Assembly (NCBI RefSeq): GCF_000327385.1
Contig: NW_008710050.1
Coordinates: 1,152,000 to 1,215,999 of the forward strand
From: Lottia gigantea
Taxonomy: Eukaryota > Mollusca > Gastropoda > Lottiidae
DNA length: 64,000 nucleotides
Direction of reading: 5' to 3'
Made by a program: the position numbers and the translations under genes
The notes under the pieces: generated by a model
Seen by the model: only the letters and a program-made list of their open reading frames with translations
Told to the model about the DNA's origin: nothing
Databases searched by the model: none
Part shown: positions 26,801-35,100 of the stretch, piece by piece
Position numbering within the stretch: position 1 is the first letter of the stretch
How the letters are laid out: every line of letters starts with the position of its first letter

Positions 26801-27941
26801 GTGTTCCAATCTTCATGTTTAGTAGGCCGGGCCAGGTTGAACCAGTCCGTGGCGCTATCAATACTGAACTTGTATCTGATAAACTTGTTGATAAAGTTTC
26901 ACTACTACTATCAGAAAACACCAAACTTCCGATGGGTGTCTCAACTGATATGTTGAGTTTAACGCAGCTAGGGGTGGTGCTGGCGGTACCAAAGTTAATA
27001 TGTCCATTTGATCCATAACAAATATCAGTGTTCAAGCAACCTAATAAATTATAGAATCAGATCATTCGGCCTACAGGTGTCATAGCGAATACTAGTTGCG
27101 TATGGTTGCGAATAATAAAAGTTGGCGTGAGTAACGAACGCAACTCACAACCCAATTGCATGAAAGTTACATTCGAAACTTATGACAGTTAATTTTATTC
27201 GCAACCCTTCGCAACTGGTGACCTCTATTTTAAATTAAAGTATGTAATAATAATGTTAATCTCAATGTTTCGTTTCGTAATGTTTTCTGTTGGTGACTCC
27301 ACGCATTATCCGTGATCTGACGAAAATGTCACGCATCTCATGTTCCGATTCAAATAATATTTTCCACCAAGCAACAGTGGCGGAGCCAAAGGGGGGCAGC
27401 CCCTCGCAGCCCCAAAAGCAAGTTTTTCGAGCAAAAATCACATAAGTATGTTAGAGATTCGGGAAATCTCAGATATATTTCGCCCCTCGGATCTGGCTCT
27501 GCCACTGCCAATCAATAGCTCTGATAAAAAAAATATTGTTTTTACTACATATTCGGATGTTTATTGTCTGCTCAACTTCTAACAACGTCTGACAAAATCT
27601 TATTGAACGTGATAAAAAGAAGATGTTTTTAAACGAAAGGTTAAGATATGTGTTAAAGGGATAGTCAGAAACAAGAATGTCAAATCAAATTGTCACGAAA
27701 GCACCGGCACAGGAAGTAAAAATATAATTGTTTGTCTATAAGAAATATTCCCCCGGTTGTTGATAATCTGGATTTGGAGAAGTATCCATTTTGGTATTAT
27801 TGATAAATCAATATAAAAAATCTTCTTAACAAATATTATATAGGAAATCCAAAAACCCCACAAAATTATGATTGAAATTGGTAGTTTTTAAAAAAGCCAT
27901 AATAACTTACTGATTAATAGTGTTAACAACAAGGCTTTCAT
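5655..27941 (-). CDS. Polycystin-1-like protein (REJ-GPS-PLAT-polycystin channel), 23 exons, 2,816 aa
   Basis: Large membrane protein of the polycystin-1 family. Exons on the minus strand: 27941-27911, 27040-24088, 23494-23310, 22596-22426, 22276-22121, 21809-21685, 21197-21021, 18775-18653, 18488-18342, 16564-16525, 15661-15495, 14673-14431, 14089-13636, 13354-13197, 12813-12580, 12043-11873, 11635-11400, 10954-10237, 9858-9738, 9105-8864, 8457-8283, 7670-6462, 5869-5655. All have GT/AG borders and phases agree throughout; the total is 8,451 nt. Order: signal peptide (MKALLLTLLIS), PKD-like repeats, REJ module from about residue 868, GAIN region, GPS near 1694-1732, TM1 1758-1777, PLAT about 1789-1905, then ten further TMs with the channel exon. 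This matches PKD1/PKDREJ/PKD1L proteins, which pair with PKD2-type subunits in cilia or sperm. Which paralogue it is cannot be told without a tree. The exon 10 acceptor (TACAGAG) is the least certain junction. Confidence 0.93.
5937..6130. repeat. Partial M2 element next to a G run, in polycystin intron 22
   Basis: After a run of about 19 G, the sequence CTTCAGAAGTACTAGAAATA and the following 150 nt match the inner part of the M2 inverted-repeat family (copies at 36995-37275, 40855-41190, 57215-57565). Confidence 0.5.
6462..7670 (-). CDS. Polycystin exon 22: TOP domain end and channel pore
   Basis: A 1,209-nt exon encodes residues 2343-2745: the rest of the TOP domain, a voltage-sensor-like four-helix bundle (S4 region ATLRLLKAMAY), S5, pore and S6. 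The pore reads TMFVGLLGDATF, with L-G-D at residues 2667-2669 like the PKD2-type cation filter; vertebrate PKD1 itself lacks this. The S6 segment (LLTNMFMAILMDVM) is well conserved. It could therefore contribute a working filter to a channel complex. Confidence 0.9.
8283..10954 (-). CDS. Polycystin exons 18-21: middle transmembrane segments and start of TOP domain
   Basis: The 718-nt exon 18 carries the family's strongly conserved ENLKNFRSIF...DEHVWLSVFFRP...FTRVQRVGCC segment before TM2. TM2-TM5 follow in exons 18-19. Exon 20 carries TM6 (EMVINLLVLVILIFILY) and exon 21 begins the extracellular TOP/polycystin domain (EHYFEWLDKTVIESLFP). Confidence 0.88.
11400..12043 (-). CDS. Polycystin exons 16-17: PLAT/LH2 domain
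   Basis: YLITVYTGFVREGSTHSRV, FDLYGE, then LRIWHDNSGK and WNLNRIEVVDI are hallmarks of the PLAT domain found in the first intracellular loop of polycystin-1 proteins, which binds lipid and partners. The domain is split by one intron, in phase. Confidence 0.9.
12120..12415. repeat. 19-nt minisatellite in polycystin intron 15
   Basis: About 15 head-to-tail copies of a unit like GTAGGTACGACCTTGACGA with a few variants (GATTGGGTAC, TTAATGAG). It does not include the neighbouring splice sites. The unit length is not a multiple of three, and the open frames across it are repeat artefacts. Confidence 0.9.
12580..13354 (-). CDS. Polycystin exons 14-15: GPS motif and first transmembrane helix
   Basis: The GPS pattern CMTW...DW...KC...CLC is present at residues 1694-1724. 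Instead of the usual His-Leu/Ile-Thr/Ser cleavage tripeptide the sequence reads NSIT (1729-1732), so the catalytic histidine position is serine. In GAIN proteins that histidine is the general base for self-cleavage, so cleavage is predicted to be weak or absent. TM1 (AAVLSVLIIIIVLGLLAAVW, 1758-1777) follows closely, as in all polycystin-1 proteins. Confidence 0.85.
13197..23494 (-). CDS. Polycystin exons 3-14: REJ remainder and GAIN domain
   Basis: Twelve short exons (40 to 454 nt) encode residues about 995-1710. Recognisable pieces include CPQCTPEQMSQVQYQW and SFRFNTDFKPYGGTC of the REJ module, an Ala/Val-rich helical stretch (TMLVSTVASVINDV) typical of the REJ-to-GAIN transition, and the 151-codon exon 14089-13636 that would form the GAIN subdomain before the GPS. 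Exon 10 is a 40-nt microexon lying between two minisatellite-bearing introns. Introns in this block carry SINE, MITE and minisatellite sequence. Confidence 0.8.
14255..14445 (-). repeat. Tandem array of 5' splice-site copies at polycystin exon 12
   Basis: On the minus strand the end of exon 12 (GGTCAAGGTGAAG) plus its donor is repeated at roughly 30-nt spacing into the intron. The true junction reads AAG/GTATGT. Downstream copies read GTCGGT, GTAAGT, GTCGGT and GTAAGT, then two decayed copies follow. Two decoys have a consensus GTAAGT, better than the one assigned. Confidence 0.8.
15061..15386 (-). mobile_element. tRNA-derived SINE, near full length
   Basis: In minus orientation the head reads like a tRNA: A-box region TGGCTTAGTGAGTTGGACG and B box GGTTCAATCCC. 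The body follows, with GGGACAATAAACTGAGGCCC, and then the tail TAGGACGTAAAACTCC ending in an ATTTCAT-type end. It is about 326 nt long and the best copy in the window, lying in polycystin intron 11. Other pieces share body or tail at 11217-11253, 16641-16693, 31922-32334, 40700-40800, 52573-52850, 58021-58250, 62617-62700, 63146-63312 and 63676-63772. Confidence 0.85.
15665..16375. repeat. 45-nt minisatellite abutting polycystin exon 11
   Basis: About 15 copies of a 45-nt unit containing GTGTAACACCCCTAGACCT and ATACATAAATACATAG; some copies lack about 15 nt. On the gene strand the last, diverged unit ends TTACAAG, which is the acceptor of exon 11. Because the unit is a multiple of three, long repetitive open frames appear on both strands; they are not genes. 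Confidence 0.9.
16985..18245. repeat. 32-nt minisatellite with higher-order structure, polycystin intron 9
   Basis: About 39 copies of a unit like GGTTTGGTAAGGATCTAAAG plus GTATTGTAGAGA. Variant units recur in the same order: the pair with GAGAAGTTTGG then GGTATGGTAG occurs near 17641 and again near 18024, about 383 nt apart. That is close to twelve units and suggests duplication of a multi-unit block. Its right edge meets a fragment of an M1 element (about 18258-18310). Confidence 0.9.
19544..19747. mobile_element. Inverted-repeat MITE, family M5, polycystin intron 7
   Basis: Ends ATACCTTGA and its complement AAGGTAT, with inner matching blocks GATTGGATTGT and ACAATCCAATC. Related sequence occurs at 8065-8200 and 49672-49815. 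It has no coding capacity. Confidence 0.6.
20133..20273. repeat. Shortened M1 element, polycystin intron 7
   Basis: GGGGACACTGATAACATCAA through AATTGCAGGCGTCTG and an end reading AAACCTCTTTCCCTCCCTTT. Only one side of the palindrome is complete. Confidence 0.5.
24088..27040 (-). CDS. Polycystin exon 2: ectodomain with PKD-like repeats and start of REJ
   Basis: A single 2,953-nt exon encodes residues 11-995. Several beta-sandwich repeats of PKD type are suggested by recurring ends such as GTYTITMTASRFE and AGHYTLNVHG, and by a WDDGTPEE loop resembling the PKD WDFGDG motif. Near residue 868 the REJ signature begins: AKIKGG, then VVLDSTEVSYDPNVG and LQFEWKC. In REJ proteins this block is extracellular and implicated in ligand or egg-jelly recognition. 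The large uninterrupted exon contrasts with the short exons that follow. Confidence 0.85.
27062..27230. mobile_element. Inverted-repeat element, family M3, polycystin intron 1
   Basis: Arms contain TAGTTGCG and TTCGCAACTGGTGACC. The middle ACATTCGAAACTTATGACAG is shared with copies at 43961-44430 and 58800-58985. Confidence 0.5.
27375..27507. mobile_element. Short MITE with CAGTGGCGGAGCCA ends, family M4
   Basis: Begins CAGTGGCGGAGCCA and ends TGGCTCTGCCACTG, an inverted repeat. It lies in polycystin intron 1. A second copy is at 61497-61659. Confidence 0.7.
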
Positions 27942-27955
27942 CTTGTTTTCATAGC
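27911..27955 (-). other. Polycystin exon 1 with signal peptide and an upstream ATG
   Basis: Coding starts at 27941 (31 nt of coding sequence) and gives a hydrophobic leader continuing into exon 2. TTTATTTATAG directly upstream looks like a 3' splice site, so a 5'UTR intron is likely and the exon would start at 27955. An out-of-frame ATG lies just before the start; its four-codon reading frame stops at a TGA that overlaps the true ATG (ATGA). The exon borders come from sequence only. Confidence 0.55.
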
Positions 27956-29179
27956 CTATAAATAAAGATTCATATATATTACATACAAGCCAGTGGCTCA
28001 GCTGAGTCAGGGTCGAGGACTTTGGTAGGTTGAGGCCCTCTCCCTGGGAATATTTTTAACATGTTCTTTCTTGCATTCTGAGGTTCATCTTTAAGTCATT
28101 TTAATGCCGTTAATAATTTTATTTTTAGGGTTGTGGCCCGTGGACTTGGTTCAACCAGTCATTTGGGTAGTTGGGCCACTGGGAAAAACGAGAATGATAT
28201 GATTATTTTACGCCCTGCCTTTCTGTTAGGCTACTGATAACAACCAATGCAATGTAGTTCACAATAAATAAAATATTTCATTTATGACTGAAGGGATAGG
28301 TTTGCAACCTGTTTGACCAATCGTGCCATAATCTCAGAAACAGGATGTTCTTTACAAGATTTGTTGAATTATCACCTAGGTGAAAATTAAAGTTTTTAAT
28401 TCAAAATTATGTCGTATGTGAGCCACCGTATATTTCAGTACTTCTGAAGACAATTCACAAAAATTCAAGACCCGAATCAATCCACAAAAATGGTAAATCT
28501 GTCTCCCATTGAGCATTTCTATAACTAAGGGAACCACGAGCATCTGACTGATAAATGGAATGATACAAGCTGAAAAAATCCTGGATACAAATTTAAAAAA
28601 AAAATACTGAAAAACCTCTTTCAGATGAAATTTCTGCAATGAGTCCCTGTACAATTACTAAAAAAGTATCACAAGCTATCTAACTTACGATCTTTCAAGT
28701 TATAGTGTAATAATCCCTTCCGTATTTCACGTGCGGATAGCCAGAACTGTTTCAATGTTCTAAACAAGTTTGTTTATTGGAATACTTGTTATTTTTTCTT
28801 TCTGCATCGACAAGACGTCAGCACCACAGAAACAAACCTTTATTATGTAGACGCGGATTCTCTGGGGCTTGACAGTGAAATAAAGAGACTGTTATTAAAT
28901 ATTTAAAACTAGAAAATGTATGAGACTAAAGTTTTATCTTAATGGCCTGATGAAGCGAGACGATGTTCTTGAATGCAATTATATCGCCCGATTGTGTCAA
29001 TTCTCCCGAGATTCTAATTTTGAAGATACTGTTGTTTATTATTCCCAATTAAATACCTCGGCATCAATAAGTCTGGTATACAATGACTCCCGTTTGAGAT
29101 ATAAAAGATAAGGTCTTTACAGATCTTATACGTCATTATTCCATTCAGTATAGGCGACAAACTAAAAGATTAATGTCCT

Positions 29180-29880
29180 TTTTCTTCGTGCGATTTGGAC
29201 CTGATTTGAAATTGAATAGAATAGGTGCATGTCGGTTTTCTTCTGCAATTAGAATGGGTACATGTCGGTTTTTCTTCTGCAATATGAATAGGTACATGTC
29301 GGTTTTTCTTCTGCAATTAGAATGGGTACATGTCGGTTTTTCTTCTGCAATATGAATAGGTACATGTCGGTTTTTCTTCTGCAATTAGAATGGGTACATG
29401 TCGGTTTTTTCTTCTTTTAAATCAAACTTGCAATTTATAATTTGAAAAGGTACATGTGGGTTTTCTTCTGCAATTTGGATAGTTACATGTCGGTTTTTTC
29501 TTATGGCTCGGACATGCTATTTCCTTTTAAAAAAAGTACATGTCGGTTTGCTCCCGCAATTTAAAAACGTACATGTCGGTTTGCTCCCGCAATTTAAAAA
29601 GGTACATGTCGGTTTGCTCCCGCAATTTAAAAAGGTACATGTCGGTTTGCTCCCTCAATTTAAAAAGGTACATGTCGGTTTGTTCCCGCAATTTGAATAG
29701 GTACATGTCGGTTTTCTTTTGCAATTTGGATAGGAACATGTCAGTTTTTGACATGCTATTTCCTTTTTGAATACGTACATGTCGGTTTTCTTCTGCAATT
29801 TGAATACGAACATGTCAGTTTTGTCTTCTGGCTCTGACATGCTATGTCCTTTTTGAATAGGTACAAGTCAGTTTTCTTCG
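29180..29880. repeat. Degenerate minisatellite, about 33-36 nt unit
   Basis: Around 18 copies built on GGTACATGTCGGTTT followed by TTCTTCTGCAATTTGAAT or, in the central block, GCTCCCGCAATTTAAAAA. At least two subfamilies lie in separate blocks. Short open frames here are repeat artefacts. Confidence 0.85.
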
Positions 29881-30519
29881 TGTCTCAGGCATGCCATTTG
29901 GTTGATATCCAACACCAGATATAAGATAAGGGGTTGTAAGTGGTTTTATAACTTTGCTATATGTATCAGATTTTGCATTTCTACACTTACAGACATCTAC
30001 TGAAAAATTGGAATGATGCAAATAAAAGCCATTGTTAGGCCCCCTTATAGAGAAAAAGCTAGAAACCCTCTTTTCAACCTATTTACATCAATGCACATTC
30101 GACTGACTCTTTCTGGTACCGCGAGTGTCGTTGATGTCGGGCTTAAAGAAAATAAGAAATCTCATGAGTCGTTGCATGAGTTTATTTCTATTATGTAAAA
30201 TTTAATAAGAAAAATCTACACTAAAAACTTTCTCTAATCAATAATCTTTCTTGTTTCGAATTAGCAATTGTTCCGCATTAATATTTCACAATAGCCACAT
30301 GTATGTAAGAAAATAACAATACTTTCTGACGAAAGATCTCTCCTCCACATTATCATGTGCTACACATAAAAAGCACACATGTTCACAGATAGAGCCTATG
30401 TTAGATTATAATATTTTTTCTTTTGAAATAATGCTCGTAGTCCGGAATGACCAGCTTCTGATATTTAAATTACCAGAATCACGTCATCACGTGATATGTT
30501 GCAAAAGTGAAATGACATG

Positions 30520-30915
30520 TTAGTAATAGCTTGACATTGTGAAGATGAAGTTTATAATATCTTGACATTGTGAAGATGAAGTTTGTAATAGCTTGACATT
30601 GTGAAGATGAAGTTAGTAATAGCTTGACATTGTGAAGATGAAGTTAGTAATAGCTTGACATTGTGAAGATGAAGTTTGTAATAGCTTGACATTGTGAAGA
30701 TGAAGTTAGTAATAGCTTGACATTGTGAAGACGAAGGTTGTAATAGCTTGACATTGTGAAGATGTAGTTTGTAATAGCTTGACGTTGTGAAGACGAAGGT
30801 TGTAATAGCTTGACATTGTGATGATGAAGTATGTAATAGTTTGACATTGTGAAGATGAAGTTTGTAATAGCTTGACATTGTGAAGATGAAGTTTGTAATA
30901 GCTTGACATTGTGTA
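30520..30915. repeat. 31-nt minisatellite between GST and polycystin genes
   Basis: About 13 copies of AGTTTGTAATAGCTTGACA plus TTGTGAAGATGA. The 20-nt core AAGTTTGTAATAGCTTGACA also occurs as a single copy at 4875-4894, and a related single copy (TAATACCTTGACCATTGTGA) lies near 23002, so the array probably grew from a dispersed sequence. Confidence 0.9.
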
Positions 30916-31201
30916 TTGATTGTTGAATATTAGATTTGAATATTCGATATAAAAAAATCAATATAAACTTCATCTAATCATGTTATATCCAACCAAATCT
31001 ACCTGTAAAATTAAATGCCATCTTGCAAACTCAACATATGTGATTATTTCTTCTGATAAATGGCCACGCCGATGGGGCTACATTGGGTATTTTCTCTAAA
31101 CAAAAAACCGTTTTCACCTCCCGTTGTGCCTCCACTTCATTTCCAAGAAATATGATTTTATCTGTGTTTTGCTAAAAATAAAGAGTCCAGAGTCAAACTA
31201 T

Positions 31202-31207
31202 TTTATT
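31202..31207 (-). terminator. Candidate poly(A) signal of the GST gene
   Basis: AATAAA on the minus strand, about 125 nt beyond the GST stop codon. Confidence 0.45.
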
Positions 31208-31331
31208 TTTCTGGGGTGAACTCTCTTATATCCTTGAGGTTGCCATAGCGCTACCAGGCAAACTGGTGGCGCCACCAATGAAAGCTAGCAGTGGGTATAT
31301 GATTCTTAATAAATGTTTATAATATATATAT

Positions 31332-32151
31332 TTATAAATTTGCTTTAATGTGAGGATATACATCTCTGGTTCGTTCAATAAATTTATGAGCCGAGTCGAA
31401 TTCAGGATTAAGTTTTTCACGGACTCGCCCCATCCATGCCAGTACTGTAGGGTTCTCTGTGTATAGATGTTCCTCGTGGACGGCTCTAAGCTGCATCAAT
31501 TCACAAGCACCTAAGATATCAGCAATAGAAATATCATCACCACAGAGATAAGGTTTTCCATTCAGATAATATCTGTCAAGAGAGGACACCGTTTCTTTTA
31601 CACCTTTTTTGAATTTATTTAGTTGATTCTCATTCACACCTTTGCCTGTCATTTTTGGTAGTATTAACTGCAATGAGAAATAGTATTTCAATTTTAGATA
31701 AGGCCAATATTGAGAAAGCAAGGAAATCCAGGTCTATCCTAGTTTTCAGAAAATTTTGCCTCCTGTCTTTGATAAATCTGCAAAGACAGGAGGGAAATCA
31801 AGAAAGAAATTGGTTTAGCCTTGACTAAGATCAATATTAAGAGGCATATCAGCCGAATTAAAATGAAATCTATGCCTTACATTCCAGTGGCTTAAATTAT
31901 CAACGAGATCTTAAATGTGAAGTGGGGGCCGCCATGGCCCAGTACTCGCTAACCTGAAGGATTTTTCAACCCGGTTTCCCCAGAGTTAGTGATGCAGGTT
32001 AACTGGGCTCACGTGGAAAAAGCGTGTAGTTGTTCGGATGGGACAATAAACCCAGGTGACAGGCTGTGCACGCTAAAGGTCCCTTTGGAAATCGAAAAAG
32101 GGCAAGCTGTCCTGGCATTCCCTTATTGTACCTTTCCTGGCGTTGAATTGA

Positions 32152-32184
<33 letters not shown>

Positions 32185-35100
32185 CGAAGCAGAATTCGCC
32201 AAGCGTTGGATTGTTCACCCACCAACACGGAACGTGAGCTGGGGTTAGACCGTCGTGAGACAGGTTAGTTTACCCTTCATTGGCCCAATTGGTGCAAATG
32301 AAAAGTAGGACGTAAAATTCCATTTCATTTCATGTAAATGCCAAGTGACAAGCACCCCACAACCCAATTCTGTGCTCCCTACTATTTTCTGCTCCTGTTT
32401 TAGTTTTTGAATACAGGTAACATAATGCAATTACTCATATCTTGTTTCTCTTGTTGCCAGGGACAATAGGCATCATACATTCAAACGGTTCAAACTGTCA
32501 AGGAATCTTTAACATGCAATGGAATTCATAAAAAAATACACACCTAAATGATTTTAAACAAGATTGGAAGATTGAAGATTGTTATTTCAAAATCAATACA
32601 AGCTAGACAGACAATATGGTTGACAATCTTTGAAATGTTTTCATAAATTATACATATTCACATTCTCAACAAGCAATTAATATGGGACTTTCTTTTTGTC
32701 TCTTTTATTGTCTTCTGAAAGAGGCAGTTTTTTTTGTTTTCATAGTAGTGTTAAATAACAAACGTAAGACAATAATATAGAATAAGCACACTTCTTTAAT
32801 GAAAGTGTGTTAATTCTATAATATTGTCTTGTGTTTATTATTTCTATTTCTCTCTTCCAAATGTCGTTTTTTGAAGAATAAGAAAGTTGGGTGCTCCTAT
32901 TAAAACAAATTATAGACAAAAGTCCTAAGTTATTTTATTAACTTATCTGACTATCTTAAAGATGGGTTCTTAATCATATGCAACAAGAACATAATGATAT
33001 GATTAGGAATACACGATAATTCATAAGAAACACCAATTAATCAAACAATTTGCTTAATTTGACAATTATGGAAACCCATCTTTAACTTAAAGTATTTTGC
33101 AGTCAATTTTCGGAACGCACTGGCTATTTGCATCGTCACGATGCGTGTTCTCTATGGCTGCTAATAACGGTACGAATAAGATAAGAACAATAGGTGCGCT
33201 AGTTTTAAATGGTCGATGCTAGATCAGTTTCGAGAAATAAACTTTGATGGAGCCGGAAACATGACATAAATGGTGTAGGTAGAAAATGATGATATGAATG
33301 AATTACAAAAATATTCATCTTTCCAAATATACCTGGGTTTTGCAGACCCGAAAGATCTAAATAGGTTTAAAACAGTCGCACATGCGGAGATGCGGAATGT
33401 CTCCATTTAACAGGGCCTATTTTTTCTGTTTCTACACTAGCTGACATCTGTCCAAATAGCTATCAGAGGCTGTAAGAGAAAGATATTTCGGTCTACGGCC
33501 TTTTCAGAGTTACAAAAATTCTAATGACTGTACCACACTTTAAATTAAAAAGAAGACCGATCAACAAAAAATCTAATACTAAAATTACGACAGCTCTCAA
33601 CTTCAAATTAAGATTTTGGCGGATGATTTTTTTAAAATAAATTTCCAGCTTAGCTAAAGAAAAAAGAATTATTAAATTGAAATCAGGAATTATCAATTAC
33701 AACATCGCCATTAAGAAGTAAGAACATTGAATTTTGAGCCGATTTGTCTTCTATATGAAAGTGTTCTATTGCCTGGAGAAGATTCCAACTCACCAAATGT
33801 TGAAAGACTAAAGCAGCGTTTAATCTAGTATTTGTGTGCTGCCAGTTCAAATATTCGTCTACTCTGGCTACCTTTTTCACATCAGACTGAGGATACCAGT
33901 GATCTTTCACTTTATATTTACTACATAAATACTTTAATATAGCTACACTGAAAATATATAACAACCAAATAAATACTTTAATATAGCTACACTGAAAATA
34001 TATAACAACCAAATAGATACATCAATATAGCTACACTGAAAATATATAACAACCAAATAGATACTTTAATATAGCTACACTGAAAATATATAACAACTAA
34101 ATAGATACATTAATATAGCTACACTGAAAATATATAACAACTAAATAGATACTTTAATATAGCTACACCGAAAATATATAACAACTAAATAGATACTTTA
34201 ATATAGCTACACCGAAAATATATAACAATCAAATAGATACTTTAATATAGCTACACTGAAAATATATAACAACCAAATAGATACATTAATATAGCTACAC
34301 TGAAAATATATAACAACCAAATAGATACTTTAATATAGCTACACTGAAAATATATAACAACCAAATAGATACCGTACTTTAATATAGCTACACTGAAAAT
34401 ATATAACAACTAAATAGATACATTAATATAGCTACACTGAAAATATATAAAAACTAAATAGATACTTTAATATAGCTACACTGAAAATATATAACAACCA
34501 AATAGATACTTTAATATAGCTACACTGAAAATATATAACAACCAAATAGATACTTTAATATAGCTACACTGATAATATGTAACAACCAAATAGATATATT
34601 AATATAGATACACTGAAAATATATAACAACCAAATAGATACTTTAATACAGCTACACTGAAAATATATAACAACCAAATAGATACTTTAATATAGCTACA
34701 CTGAAAATATATAACAACCAAATAGATACTTTAATATAGCTACACTGAAAATATATAACAACTAAATAGATACTTTAATATAGCTACACCGAAAATATAT
34801 AACAACTAAATAGATACTTTAATATAGCTACACTGAAAATATATAACAACCAAATAGATACATTAATATAGCTACACTGATAATATATAACAACCAAATA
34901 GATACTTTAATACAGCTACACTGAAAATATATAACAACTAAATAGATACTTTAATATAGCTACACTGAAAATATATAACAACTAAATAGATACTTTAATA
35001 TAGCTACACTGAAAATATATAACAATCAAATAGATACTTTAATATAGCTACACTGAAAATATATAACAACTAAATAGATACTTTAATATAGCTACACTGA

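Larger units (their letters stand above)
27956..31201. other. Intergenic region between polycystin and GST genes
   Basis: No convincing gene. It holds a partial M2 element (about 28275-28510) and two minisatellites (29180-29880 and 30520-30915). Upstream exons of the polycystin 5'UTR may lie here but cannot be placed by eye. Confidence 0.5.

Noticed and set aside
30552-30973. Open frames with repeated MSSYYKLHLHNVK
   Set aside because: Minisatellite translation, several overlapping frames at once, no domain.
32152-32276. Functional 28S rRNA gene
   Set aside because: Only 125 nt with base changes, and SINE sequence on both sides.
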